DNA of 64,000 nucleotides from Geosiphon pyriformis. Its lineage: Eukaryota; Glomeromycota; Glomeromycetes; Archaeosporales; Geosiphonaceae. Under the pieces are notes generated by a model. That model searched no databases and was not told the DNA's origin. It saw only the letters and a program-made list of their open reading frames with translations. Positions within the stretch are counted from its first letter, which is position 1. Every line of letters starts with the position of its first letter. Positions 25,459 to 37,963 of this stretch are shown in pieces. A program made the translations under genes and the position numbers. The stretch lies in the NCBI GenBank assembly GCA_016748015.1, contig JAAOMT010000785.1, forward strand, positions 65,342 to 129,341. Direction: 5' to 3'.

Positions 25459-26441
25459 ATGTCTTCAATTTCAGACATCTGGGAAATATCAGATGATGAT
25501 GAGACAAAGGATGTTTTTTACGACAAAAAGATCGCTTCACGCGAATGGGAACGAATGAATGAAGCCTTTGGGAATGTGAGTTGTGATTTTCATGCTCGAT
25601 ATAAGAACACAATGGCAATTTAAATCCAATTAATACTTGTCATAATAGCTTGGGTACAAAGATGGTATCCTAGAAGGTAAAGAAACCACATTACAACGTG
25701 GATTTGATATTGGATACATGGAGGGAATGATTATTGGAAAAGAATTGGGACGAATACGCGGTGTGTGCAAGTGCGTATACAATCTCGTATTAATACGGGC
25801 ATCTGTATTATCCTTGTAATTGACATCTAACAGAGTATTTTTTCGAAGCACGATACTTGAATTTTACACCTCTAAAAAAAAGCTCGCAACTGAGACCGAC
25901 ACAACACAATCTCCTTCCATGCTAAATCCAGATTCACAACTTCTTGTTCGTCTACGATCTTTGGAGCGTGATTTAGCAAAAATCACTTATGATGACTTGT
26001 TTACAAAACAACATTTTGAGCAAACGAAAAGTTTAGGAATTGTTGATCATGAAGATGAGAAAGATTTGAAGCCGGATCTTGAATTTAGAAATCATATGCA
26101 ATCTTTTCACGGTGATGAAGATAATAATACCCACCAACTAGAGGAAAAGAAAAAGTCCTCTTGTTCCCGTTATGATGCTGACATCGGATCTATAAGGGTA
26201 TGTTGCCAAAATAGTGATTATACATCTGAGATGAAAGAGACAGCTAAAATACTCTAAAAATTCATTCGCAAAGCCACGTGATTCGGATCACTTGTTTCCT
26301 ATCAAAAATAATGATTTTAACTCTTCTGCTATTGGCCCTATCGGAGAACATCCACTCAAGATTCTTGTCGCCGTCTACCGAGATAAAATGTTCAGCCTTT
26401 TAAAAGAATTTGATTTGGATATACCAATCTTTCTTGGATGA
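25459..26441 (+). CDS. YAE1: YAE1-type protein with GX3G repeats
   Basis: Four exons, 25459-25575, 25649-25770, 25834-26197 and 26244-26441, are in phase throughout and give 266 aa. Exon 2 encodes the hallmark of the Yae1/Lto1 family, Gly spaced every fourth residue: LGYKDGILEGKE, then RGFDIGYMEGMIIGKELGRI. In yeast, Yae1 with Lto1 recruits the cytosolic Fe-S assembly machinery to Rli1/ABCE1, which is needed for ribosome recycling; the same role is inferred here. The N-terminus is acidic (DIWEISDDDE). The C-terminal half is hydrophilic and unassigned; the last intron (46 nt) is short and rests mainly on phase continuity, so the last 66 codons are less certain. The gene converges on the RRP9-like gene. 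Confidence 0.8.
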
Positions 26442-27182
26442 GCATGATTATTGCTTTTACCCTATCTTTGGTAGTTATTTTCCATAAATTTGAAAGCCAA
26501 TTTGAGAGGCAGGCTTTTTGGATGCACTTTTTTCATAGTTTTTATTAGATTCCTATTATTTTGCTTCGGGCCCAAAAGTGTCTAATTGCGACGTATCGTC
26601 GATTAAAAGAAGGCTACTTAAACACATCTCCTTTATCCTATAATCCCATTTTTATCCGTCACATCACTCACACACTGCACTTTTGTAACTTGTACCTCCT
26701 TTTCAAAACGCCACACATCATTGAGAATAATCCAAAAGGTTAATTCTACTATATTGTGAGCGTTCTGCAAAGGAGTGTTTACTATCAGCGAACGGTTTAA
26801 AACCAAGGATGTAGTTTTTCATCACTCAATTTTGATAATTCATTCGCTGGGTAAGAGATGAGATAGCAAAGGGAAGGGTTGTATTCAATGGGATGATAAA
26901 AGAATACTCTGAATTACAAAGGAGATTTTTTATGCGACTCAAATTTTGAATGGTGATTTGTAGAGGATGAAAGAAGATTCACAAAAATGATATTTGTAAT
27001 TAAACTTTTCAGACAAAACTTTCCTGAATTAGTTTTTTTATTAAAAAAACTAAGTGATTTGCTAAAACAAGAGCTTTAAACTTCTGAAAATACATTTATG
27101 CTTCAAAGGTTGCTCAACAAAAATTATTAAGACGGGAAAATAAGAACTAATAAAACTAAAAATTCTTAATCCCTCTTACCTT
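26442..27182. other. intergenic region between convergent genes
   Basis: About 740 bp between the YAE1-type and RRP9-type stops; it should hold both 3' ends. A 60-codon frame at 26561-26743 has no motif. No other feature is seen. Confidence 0.55.
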
Positions 27183-29366
27183 CTATCGTATCCTGATTAG
27201 AAGATCCACGATTGTTAATTCGATAAGCCGAAATCCATTTTTTGCCGCTTTAATTCTTTGCCATCTACCAAATTTATGTTCTTGGCCCACTCCAGCTATG
27301 AGATATATTTTTCCGTCCTTTTTTGTGTTCACAAATTGAAGAGAATTTACAAAACCAATGACAGGTATTTCTGTTAAAAGTTCAAAAGATCGGACTTCAT
27401 TGATGAGTTTCCAAAGCCGAATGTTCCCATCCCATGATCCAGAGGCAAAAATATCGGTGTAAGGCAATGCAGCCAGAGATATTATCCAGTAAGGTGATGA
27501 TAGTGTTCCTTCGCTTTCTGACTTAGTGATTTGGGTACCATGAGCAATATTTTGTACAAAAATTGGCTTTTTCTTACTCAGGTGCCACAATGAAATGACA
27601 CTAAAATAGTGAAGTGATCAAGTTTTATCAAAAAAAAATCTCAATATCATCCCAAAATATAAAATAAAAAGATCCTTACCCATTATCACCGCCACTCAAA
27701 AATTGTTGCTCATCTATTAGAGCGATGGCATCTAAGCTTCCCTCCCTGAAGACTTTGCCGTCTTCGGTTTCAGATTTTACTCCACCACGAAATACCAATT
27801 GTGATTCCTCGACAATCTTCCATAATCTACATGTGCGATCTCTTCCACCAACCGTGACACAACGTTCGCGCGCTAGGGCATCAATAGCCGTAACATGGTC
27901 TTGATGACCAAATCTAATAATAAAGAAAATACAGAACTTCAAGTTGATCATAGAGAAAATGAGAAATGGAATAGAATAACATAAACTTCACGTACAAAGT
28001 CTCTATGTAGCTCTTTTGCTCTACATTCCATAACTTAATTGTTCGATCATTTGATGCTGAATACAGTTGATAAGTGCCTTTTTGAAACACGAGACCCTTG
28101 AATTTCAAAATAACAGGATAAATTTCAACTAGACTTTAAAATCCCACTGGCTCACTCGAAAGATTTTAAGAAAATTACCGTACCGTCACATCATCTTTGT
28201 GTTGCTTGAAGCAATGCATCAAAGTTAATTTATTATCTTTCTCGACCCAACTATTTATTTTCTTATCTTTTCCACCGCTAACCTAGAATGAAAAAACTTT
28301 AATGGATGCAAATCGTGACAATAAATGGTCATACCATAAAAATATATTCTCGAAATACACATACCAAATATCTTCCATCTGAGCTTAACGCTAAAGACAG
28401 AACGGCTTGGGTATGGCCATCGTAATCCTTTAATTCTTTTCTACCACCTGGTAAAACATTTAATTTCCTTCCCGTATTTAAATCCCCTTAAATTTTCAAG
28501 TGAATTAGGACTAAATAGAAATTCAAGTAAAAGAACTGACTAAATTAAGGAAAATACATTTATTGATTGAACCATCTTTTGATCCTGTAAAAAAAAATTC
28601 ACAAGCGTCTGATGTGGCAATGCATGTGACTGAAAGATCATGGCGTCCGGATTTTATGGTTTCAGGATTGATAGGAATTTTGACCTAGAAATAAAATTTG
28701 AATGGAGTTTAAAATTATTAAGGAAAATAAGTTTTCCAATTTGATGATGTACATAGTATTGAGCAGTGAACGTACCTTTTCAGCTATATTACGACGAAGA
28801 CGACCAGAATTTTCAAGCTATTAAGATAAATAGAAATTTTGAGACAAATAATCAAAAAACTTGTTGGGATTGACTAAACTATTAGCCAAAAATTACCACA
28901 TCCTGTCGCAACCTCTCCCCTATAAGATCACGATCAATTTCAGCCGCATCAAAGCCTTCCTTATCTACGATCCAATTTAATCAAATAATGGAAATATTCT
29001 TCATGCTATTTGAAAAATTTTTAGTGGGAATGCTGTATTTGGCTTACCAAGTCCCTCTCGTACACTTTCAATGTATTGTTTTGCTAAACGTCTTCTTTTC
29101 TCGGCGGGTGTTTCTTTGGTGATTTCGTTTTCGCTAGTATCTTCACTACCACTAGGTTCCAGTTTCATTTCATCGATCCTGCCAGGCCCAACATCGTCCT
29201 CGCTTGAACTAATAGACTCTTCCTCGCTATCTGCCTCTTCATGTTTTCGTTTTTTATGCGAGTTGGAGTACTGAGAGTTGATCTTGTTTTTGCTTTTAGA
29301 AGAACTTGTGTTCTTTGACTTTCTTGTACGAATTTTTTTGGTGGCGAAAAAAGGGTCGCTCATCAT
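27183..29366 (-). CDS. RRP9: U3 snoRNP protein Rrp9 / U3-55K (WD40)
   Basis: Nine exons, all joined in phase: 29366-29048, 28964-28897, 28817-28776, 28684-28558, 28486-28365, 28282-28184, 28096-27996, 27913-27680 and 27600-27183, giving 509 aa. The N-terminus is basic then acidic (KKIRTRKSKN; EEESISSSEDD), followed by the family's helical stretch (ETPAEKRRRLAKQYIESVRE; IDRDLIGERLRQDV). Seven-bladed WD40 repeats follow: ATSDACEFFFTGSKDGSINKW, YDGHTQAVLSLALSSDGRYL, LYSASNDRTIKLWNV, FGHQDHVTAIDALARE, TVGGRDRTCRLWKI, FASGSWDGNIRLWKL. Rrp9 binds the U3 snoRNA box B/C motif in the small-subunit processome and is needed for 18S rRNA maturation in the nucleolus. It is divergent from the RAD9-like gene. 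Two ATGs stand in tandem at the start. Confidence 0.93.
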
Positions 29367-30064
29367 CAGGCAAAGTTTTAAGATAAGGATTCAACTGGCC
29401 AATTGAAAATTTTATCATTAGCGTTGCGATTTTGAATATTCACTTAGAAATAGAATATGATTTTTTTAAAATAAATCAGTAATGCTAAAAAATTAATATC
29501 ACTCATGTATTTATTTTGTTTGTATTATTATTATTAGTATTATTTTTAATTATCTTACATGATTTGACAACAAAATAATATAAATTAAAATTGTTTATTG
29601 ATTATAAAATTTAATTAAAAAACATGATATTAAATTAAATGAAAATTTAATAAATAAAATATAATTTAAAAAATGAATTTCAATTATTTTTGATTATTAT
29701 CAATTTGTTTTAAAATTATTATTAATATTATTATTAATTAATGTTATTATTTTATGTGTTTTATAATAATAATAATTTATTATTTTTATTTTTTATTAAA
29801 TTAAGTATATAATTTTATTAATAAATAATGATTATACAAATATTTAAATTTGTAAATATTATTTGTTTTAAAATATTATTATAACCAAAAAAATTTATAA
29901 TTTGAAAAATATATAATCAAATTTCAAAAATTAAAATGTTAATATTATTTATAAAAAACATTTAATATTATTATGATTAAAAAATACAAAACCAATTAAA
30001 TTGCTTGTACAATGGGAATTTTGGAAAACGTGATATCACCTAAAACTGTTCTATTTTGAGTGAG
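29367..30064. promoter_or_regulatory. shared divergent upstream region (RRP9 / RAD9-like)
   Basis: About 700 bp between two divergent genes, 29.45-30.0 kb almost entirely A+T. It should contain both promoters; no specific site is recognisable. Confidence 0.45.
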
Positions 30065-31982
30065 ATGTTTGTTGATACTCAATTTTACCAGTCTCTTCCT
30101 TTCGACCCTGAAGCATGGAGTTTACTGTATCCGGAACCAATGTTTATGGTATATTACTTTGACATCAATTGATTTTTTGCTCTTAAAGTTTACGAAGAAA
30201 ACGGGGAATAATTTGCTGCCTCCAAACTTTTTTTGTCCTTTGATTATAGGCTTCATAAAAGTAGTAAAAGCTGCAGCTGATTTTGGAAAGAATGTTATAC
30301 TACACGCTGAACAACAACGGGCATGTGCTCTTCTTTTGTCCCAACACTCCGTCATGGAAACCTCGTCGCTTTGATTATTTACTCTGCTTTTCCCTTCCAG
30401 GTCGTACTGGCCTCATGTAGTGAAAATTCTACAGGAACATTGTTGATAGTTTTTCCTATCAATTTTTTCTCTCAATACACAATCAATAACCAAGACAGGA
30501 CCGTGCGCAGTCGTGGAGAGCCCTTCGTTGCTGATTTTTCCTTGTCTAGTAACATTGTTTTCAATCAACCTGGGACTATTTCTATTGAACTCACATCAAT
30601 GACATTAAAACATGTGCTTACCAAACCACAATACGTTGAATCATGTCAATGGCGTCTTCAAGGAGGTCCAATAGCTATTGTTGGACGAAAAAATCGGGAT
30701 CTCTTAATAACAAAATATAATTTGCGTAATGGTATGGTTAATGCCCTGAATGAAGATTCTTTTTAAAGTTTTAATTCACATTTCTACATCACTCAAATAA
30801 AACATAGGATTGACAAAAACGAATCGTATTACATATGCCGTAGTAAGAACCCAATTGCCTACTTTTAACTTATCATATCGATATCAAATGCAAATACGTT
30901 CAAAAATTTTGAGTAGTGCGCTTCAACCTTTCAAAAAAGATGTGAATAGGACAAGAGTTAAATTATGGACCGAGACCGATAAGCATCGTCGCATTGTTAT
31001 TGAAACTGATTATAGGCCCGAAGACTTTCAAGATCCTGACTTGAAGATTACATGCACCAAAGTTATAATCCCTCACAACAATTTTCTTTTGCACACACTC
31101 ATAGACTGGGTCTATCTCAAGTTTGAAATGCCAGAATACAAGGTAAAACCGAAAGTTAGAATGGATCAATGTATCTACAGTACAGATTTATTAATTGTCG
31201 TTTTATTTTCAGATTTTTATATCTTTAATAAAAAATTTGAGCATTAACAAAAACGACTCCATTGAAGATCCTGGAGTTCTGATAAACACCGCATTCGGCG
31301 CAAATTCAACTGATGTAGCGGAGTATGTATTCTTGTTCTTTCTAATATTATATGCTCCTCTCATCTTGTCAGTCTCCAACCAATTTACCTTTAAATTTCC
31401 CAATATAGCCCAAAACACTTACGAATAACAGCCCAACACGACGAATATCCAATTCAGGCATCATGTTATTTACGAGCTGATGCTGTGGTTCAACAACCAA
31501 GACTGAATTTAGAAGCGACAATTTCTCTCTTACCGCGAACTTCTACAGCTACTTCTGATACCCCATCGACTCCTCAGCACTCGCGTTCATGGGAAAATAT
31601 GAGGGACCCTTGGAGAGTCACATCTTCAAATATCGACAATATTGAAACACCCTTCTCATATAACACCGGTTACAACTCAATTCCCACCCCACATACGGCT
31701 AGCAATACACCACAATTCACGCGGGAAGGTACTTTAGTTTTAGAGACTGATAACTCCTGTGCAACTTTTTTGGATTCTGATGACGAATACACTCCACCAT
31801 CTACACCTTCAAAACGACGACGTGTTGAAAACACTTATTTTGTGGAAAGTACACTAGATGATAACGACGAAGACAACGATGAAGAGGAAAATTTTGACTA
31901 CCAAGCCTTAGATCCCAAAATGAACGAAGATACACCGGGTGCGAGAAAGGCAATCCCGATTCGGAAAAGATTATTCATATGA
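30065..31982 (+). CDS. RAD9: RAD9-like checkpoint clamp protein
   Basis: Proposed exons 30065-30119, 30250-30320, 30401-30731, 30808-31142, 31213-31322 and 31409-31982 keep phase and give 491 aa; exon 1 is tentative. The order of elements fits Rad9, the PCNA-like subunit of the 9-1-1 clamp: KVVKAAADFGKNVILHAEQQ, then VVLASCSENSTG and VFPINFFSQY (the Rad9 pattern of an FF-Q-Y after a Ser-rich turn), SMTLKHVLTKPQYVESCQW, ILSSALQPFKKDVNRTRVKL, and an interdomain and second clamp half to about residue 300. A ~190-residue Ser/Thr/Pro and acidic tail (STPSKRRRVENTYF, then DDNDEDNDEEE) corresponds to the phosphorylated Rad9 tail. The role would be loading at damaged DNA with Rad1 and Hus1. The second intron is GC-AG. 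Identity is from pattern, not alignment. Confidence 0.65.
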
Positions 31983-32274
31983 AAATAAATAAAGTGTAGT
32001 GCTTCTTATTTTGGAATGTCTTGAGCATTACATTTTTCGTCTATTTATAGCGAAAATTCACAAATTTTGAAGAAATATAAATATTTAAGAAAATCGAAAC
32101 CAAAATCTATCACACTTTTGGGCTGTTGTATCCGTGTGTGAACCTTGTAACGTCTATAAAATAGTTAGAACATAGATAATCCTAATACAATAAAATAATA
32201 TTAATTCTAGAATTTCATCTTGCTTCAATATGATCACCGATTTTTTGAACTATTCTTATGAAAATGACCTATTC
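31983..32274. other. convergent intergenic spacer
   Basis: About 290 bp between two converging stops, holding both 3' ends. Nothing else is seen. Confidence 0.5.
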
Positions 32275-33569
32275 TTATTCCTTCCTCACCAATGAATTTG
32301 AAAAATCTGGAACTGCGGGTATCACAAACCCGTTATATCGACTTGGAATTGGGGCCCAACCGGTCCAATTTTCACTTTCAGCACGATTTACATGGAAACG
32401 AGCATGTTGCATCAAAGTATCCTCATCTTGCTTTTTTGCAAGATTTTGAGTCTCGGTAAATGCAATATTTTTCTACAATTTAGAAAATGTAACTTTGAAT
32501 TCAAAAGTCGAGATGCCATTAAAGAATCACAAGGAAATATAAGGCTTAATACATCGTATGTCATCAGTTGTTTATATTGTGCAGAAAGTGGGTCAATCAT
32601 CGGTATGTTGGGAGTGTACTGACTTTCAGTGAAAAGAATAGTATTTCATATTTTAGTCAAAGTACAATTAGCAACGAATTGACCTCAAATTAACCTTCTA
32701 CAAGCTGACCTTAAAGTAGGCGAGGGATTGCTGACGACCTGCTGGGAGAATCCTACCCCTCCGGAATATGCGCCACTAGATATTTCACTCGATATTGCAG
32801 TCCCGACGGTGGACCCTAATAAAGTAGCGGTGTGAGGTGGAAATACGAAAAAAATATGATGTTTGGGTATTGATGGCAATTGATGATAAAATGATTTAGT
32901 TTTTCTTTATTAGCAACCTTTTATAAAGGAATTAGCTCTTGTTTCACGACTTCTTTAAAGGGTGTCTTCCTTGGTTCTTATTTAACAAAAGTATCAAAGG
33001 TGAAATTATGCATTTCCATTATCCTCAATAACATTGCTGGGGTATAGTGACCCATCATGATATATTTGGAGGTAATTGTCGTTTGAAAAGAGGACTCGAC
33101 CACGAAACAACAATACCATCATTACAAGTCTGTGTATTTGAGGCTTCAACCCATCTTAGTATTTGCTTTGATTCGTTATAGGCCTTACTTAGCTATTGTG
33201 ATCCACTTCTTCAATTTTAATCTCAAGTAAACCATTTGCTACCTTTAATTTCTTCCCTGCTTGATTAAAAATGTAATAACCACCTAATCCACCATATGCA
33301 ACACGTTGTTGCTGTTGTTGAGCTCCGGGGGAAGCGTTAATAGGTCCATTCATCCCTCTGATTGCTGTAACGTTTCCCAATCCGCCAGTGTTATCACGAA
33401 AATTACTAGACATAGAATTCAAACGTTGCGTATGTTGCTGTTGGAATAACTGCCTCTGAGATAATACTGGGATAGAGTTTGCTCTTGAAGGGCTTGGACG
33501 TTGTGTGTCCATAAAAGTCAAACTTGGGCGTTCGGGACTTATGTTGCTCAAGGAGTTTTTACGGTTCAT
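32275..33569 (-). CDS. unrecognised multi-exon gene, model incomplete
   Basis: I do not recognise this gene. The 5' part, from ATG at 33569 to TAA at 33189, encodes a Ser/Pro/Gln-rich N-terminus (NSIPVLSQRQLFQQQHTQRL, a QQQQQ run) and then a strand-rich piece (GGLGGYYIFNQAGKKLKVAN). Downstream on the same strand, three pieces join in phase: an exon ending at 32710 (PSIPKHHIFFVFPPHTATLL...), 32622-32553 (SQYTPNIPMIDPLSAQYKQL) and 32472-32275 (FTETQNLAKKQDEDTLMQHA... to TAA). Between them, 33130-33010 holds coding-like text (RGRVLFSNDNYLQIYHDGSL) in another frame. A GTAAGG donor sits exactly after the TAA codon that ends the first part. Either this is one gene broken by a stop, or two genes, or my exon choice is wrong. 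Confidence 0.45.
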
Positions 33570-36500
33570 CCTGCACCCTTCAACGATTAATTTCAAGACA
33601 AATGTGTTGATAAATTGCTACAATTTGATGCTATGTGAAATTGGCATGATTGACATGTGAACAAGAGCACATGTGTGTATTTTTATTTTTAAAAAGGATT
33701 TTATTTTTAATTATACATAATTAATTAAAATATTTTAATATACAAGAACTTGCCAAATATTTTTAATAAAAATAAATATTGATTTATAATATTTTTAGAA
33801 TTTTTATTTTATTGTATTTTTTTAAAATAAAATATTTAACTCAAAGATTATATGAATGTTAAAAAAAAAATTTTGCTATAAAATTTTTTTTAACTTAATA
33901 AATTACTTTTGACAATTAAATTAAAAATAAAACTAATAATTATTTAAATTTTTTAAACAAAATCACGTCAAATCAAAATTTAAATATTTGATCATAAAAA
34001 ATTAAGAAAATTAAAAACTAAGAAAAATTTATTTAAAAAAAATATAATTTAAAAATAATTTTAATAAAATTTTTTAAATAAATAAATAAGTAATTTAAAC
34101 TAACAAAAAACATGTATTAAAAATTATTATTTTTAAATTTTCTGAGTAATATGGTTATTTAATTTGTACAAAAAATTAGTTAGCTTATTAAATTACATAA
34201 AATAAAATAAAATAAAATAATATACAATAAAAATATTCAAAAATTTAATTGTCATTATATTATACTTAAATAAATTTCAAAAATTAATAAAGTAATAAAA
34301 AAGTGTTATTATTATTATTTATTATTATTAAAACAACTAAAAATAATTTAAGCAAAAAATTTATAATAATCATATAAGAAAAAACCATTAATTCAATTAT
34401 TTTGATTATTGTTTTTCTAATAGAAGCGAAATAATAATAAAAAGTATGTAAAATCATTGATAATATTTTAAATTTTCAAAGTAAATTTCAAAATGAAATA
34501 ATATAGAGCAGATTTTCTTAATTTTAGTTGTGATAAATTTCAATTGAAATTGTTGTATGGTGAAGTGATTAATTTTTGGAGCTAAAATTTGAATCACATT
34601 CTATGGCAGTCAGCAATAAATTATATGCCTTTTTTGTCAATTCAACTATAACAACCATTTAAGACTAAAATTTAATGAAAGCTATTTTTGTTGTATATTG
34701 CATCTTTCAAAACAGGAAGATAGCTGACTTATTAAGTATTGTTTTTATTTGATCTGAAGCATAAATAACTGATGTTTGTCTGTATTGGTAAAAATACCAT
34801 ATTGATTCATATAGAAGAAACACATAACGGCATTATACCATAGTACTAATGATCTGAATATATTTTTTAGAATTTTTTTCTTTAATTCGTGAATAGATTT
34901 CTCATATTTGTTATGAGATATCAATAAGATTCGAAATTAAAAATTTAGAGTAGTCAAAAAGTGTGTATGTAAATTATTTTGAGTATGTTTTTTCAATATA
35001 TTTTATTTTTTCCTTGTTGAATAAAAAAAAATTTTATGAACGAAACTAAAAAGTGATTAATTAAGAAAAGAATTAAATAGATAATAATAATAATAATAAT
35101 AATAATGTAATTGAAACAGAAAAAATAAAAAAGTGGAAAATAATAATACATTTAAAAAATAATAAGGTAAATAAAAGAAATTTTAATAATTTTTTTTGAA
35201 AAGAGGTTAAAGAAAATAATTAGTAAAAATATCAATTTTTAATAAAAATAAATTATATATGTACTATAAAAATTAAATTTTTTAAATCAATTATTCTAAT
35301 ATAAACAAATTTTTTTATGAATATAATTTACAATTTAAGTTATTTAAAATGGTTTAAAAAAATAAAAAAAATTTATTTTATTTTAAATTTTGCGTATACA
35401 TTAAAATAATAATTATTTAACATTTATTCTTTACAATACTGAAATATATTTCAATTTTGTAATTATTATCAATATATATTTAATAATAATAAAAAAACAA
35501 TGGTTTAATAATTTGAATAATGTAATATTAATTTACGATATTTTTATATATTAAAATATATCATGTTAATTAGTTAATAATGGTATTTAAAATAAATGAT
35601 AAATTTTTAATGAAATATAAATAATTTATTAATTACGCTATATTTTTTAATAAATAGTATATTTCGTTTTTTGAATACTTTATTAATAAGCCAATTATAA
35701 AATAAAAAATAAAAAATTTCAAAAATTTTTTATTATTACCAATTTTTCTATGTTTAATTTACATTATTTTAATAAAGTTAATTTAAATGAAAATTTATTT
35801 AATTAAAAAATTTAAAAACATTTTTTTATTATTAATAGAATATTGAGAATTCATTACAAAAATTTTTATTTAATGATTTATAAATATACTTGAATATATT
35901 AATAAATAACAAATAATTTATAACAAGTTTGTAAAACAAAAAATTAAATTTATATTATAATTTTTAAAATATATATTTTTATCAAAATTAATTAAATATT
36001 GTTTATCATTTTATAAATTTTTATGAATAAATAATAAAAATATTTAGTTTTTAAGAATTTAAAGCAAATAATAATTACCCAATTTTGAAAAAACAAACAA
36101 ACAAACAAATCTTGGAATCATTTAATATAAAATAAATTTAATACAATTAAAACAAAAAGATTATAATTATAAATTCTGTTTACTAAATATTTTTTTTAAA
36201 AAATAAATGAAGAAATTAATTCGAGTAAAAGATTTAATTTGAATTTAAAATTTAATACAATCTAAATGTATTTTTGTTTTCACTGATTATATATTATTTT
36301 AAAGAGAATATTCCAAAAAATTGTATTTCTGTTAAATGATGTGTAAATTCTTGAATATATTGAAAATGAAAATTTAATCTAAAGGGATTTATTGGAAAAA
36401 AAAATTGGCAAAATTTTTAGAGTTTTATGTTTAATAATTTGAGTTTATTAAATATTGATTTGCTGCTAAAAACTAACGTATTTTCAACCACTGGCAATGA

Positions 36501-36605
36501 AGTTGTAATATACTATTCAAATTCAAATTCAAATTCAAATTCAATGAATCAAATATTAAGATAAGTTTAAATATTAATACTGAATACATAAATATTACTT
36601 TTAAA
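33570..36605. other. AT desert, no gene seen
   Basis: Three kilobases of near-pure A+T. Holds (AAAAT)n at about 34197-34220, (AAT)n at 35081-35106, a short (AAAC)n at about 36093-36112 and (TCAAAT)n at about 36511-36542. No coding frame is supported. Confidence 0.65.
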
Positions 36606-36609
36606 AGCA

Positions 36610-37560
36610 TTGTTTAGCAGCGTTTGCCTTGTTCAATTCCATGTGACCCAGCAGCCTGTAAGTTTGAGCATCGATAATTATTGAGGTTTTATTATTTTGA
36701 AATAAAATAGATTCAATTTTAACTATAGTGAAACAAAAAAAAATGATGTTCAAGGAATTAAGTATTGCCTAGCCAAAATTTTTCATAGAGCTAAACGTAT
36801 ATAGTATTTGAAGGATTCCTAAAGTTTAGTTCTGAAAATTTCTATACCTCGACTTTCCCTTCTCCATTCTAAAATTTGAAAGGGTAATGCAAGATCTTTT
36901 TGACCACTCCTGAAACGGAGGGCAACCACTTGCAATTTCGCAGAGAAAGACGCTCAACGAATAAATATCAAAAGCTTTACTATGTCACAATGGTGAATGG
37001 TGAATGGTGAATGGTGAATCGTGGCAATGAACTGGGCCTGTGAATGAAAACTAAGGAAAAGGGTTATTTTCTAGTGAAAGAATTGTATGCACATGAATTG
37101 CGTGGGAAAATTTTTAGAGTGATTAAATTTTAAAAGATATATTATTAAATTATGATCAATGAAATTTCTCATTTATAAATAAACCAACTCATAAACTTTT
37201 GTGTAGTGTCTCTTTTTATTCATACAGATATCCTATGATATCGATTATATTTTCGGCCAGCTGAGTTTTTTACTAGTCCCCAAGTAGTTTAAATTGATTC
37301 CTCAAAGTGTCTCTCTATTCACATATTGTAATATCTCTCCTAAAACCTGAAATGAGGAACAATTTAATTGTATTTATTATTAGAAATAGGCAAAAAAAAA
37401 GTCCTATTTCAAATTTGAAAAGTTGAATCATTGGTTTGCACTAAGAGAAAATTTAGAAATTTTAAATATATTTATTAAGCCAGAAATATATGATATTTAA
37501 GTTTTAAAGATACCTCACGCTTGATCATTAGGTGACCTGAGTGGCTTTAGTGTTTGTTTC
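36610..37560 (-). pseudogene. kinase-Sel1 pseudogene (copy 2, most decayed)
   Basis: Heavily broken relic of the same family as the relic at 263-2095. On the minus strand: an AAGCGTGAG|GTATC exon end (about 37505-37530) identical in layout to copy 1; a region near 37330-37230 equivalent to the hinge and helix before the catalytic loop, with several stops; FDIYSLSVFLCEIASGCPPF near 36980-36910; and a possible Sel1 trace at 36620-36670. The activation loop is partly replaced by four copies of a TGGTGAA heptamer (36991-37020). No catalytic loop can be read. Confidence 0.7.
36991..37020. repeat. (TGGTGAA)x4 heptamer repeat
   Basis: Four tandem TGGTGAA/TGGTGAAT units inside the kinase relic, at the place where the activation loop would be encoded. 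Confidence 0.9.
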
Positions 37561-37866
37561 AATCTCAATGGCTAGATTAAATTAGCTCTCCAGAATAAAA
37601 CTCGAATTCTTTGATATATCTTAAATATTAGATCAATAATAACATCAATAATTCATTGAATAGGGATTTTAAAACAACAGGATTAATTTTAAATGAGGAT
37701 GGCCGTAATACCGTATCAATTGTTCCAAGCTTTTTATATAAGCAATCTTATACCGTATTTGGTCTCATAATTATTGGAGAGGGATCTTGAAGCTATATTT
37801 CAAACGGTAACATATTTTAGATTTTTAAATAAGTGGGTATGCGAACATTCCTGTGTTGTGTATCAC

Positions 37867-37871
<5 letters not shown>

Positions 37872-37962
<91 letters not shown>

Positions 37963-37963
37963 G
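37872..37963. repeat. (TTA)n microsatellite
   Basis: About 30 uninterrupted TTA/ATT units. A poly-Tyr frame through it is not a gene. Confidence 0.97.

Noticed and set aside
33570-36605. Possible centromere-like AT core
   Set aside because: AT-richness alone is shared with several other deserts in the window; no satellite array or other mark is visible.
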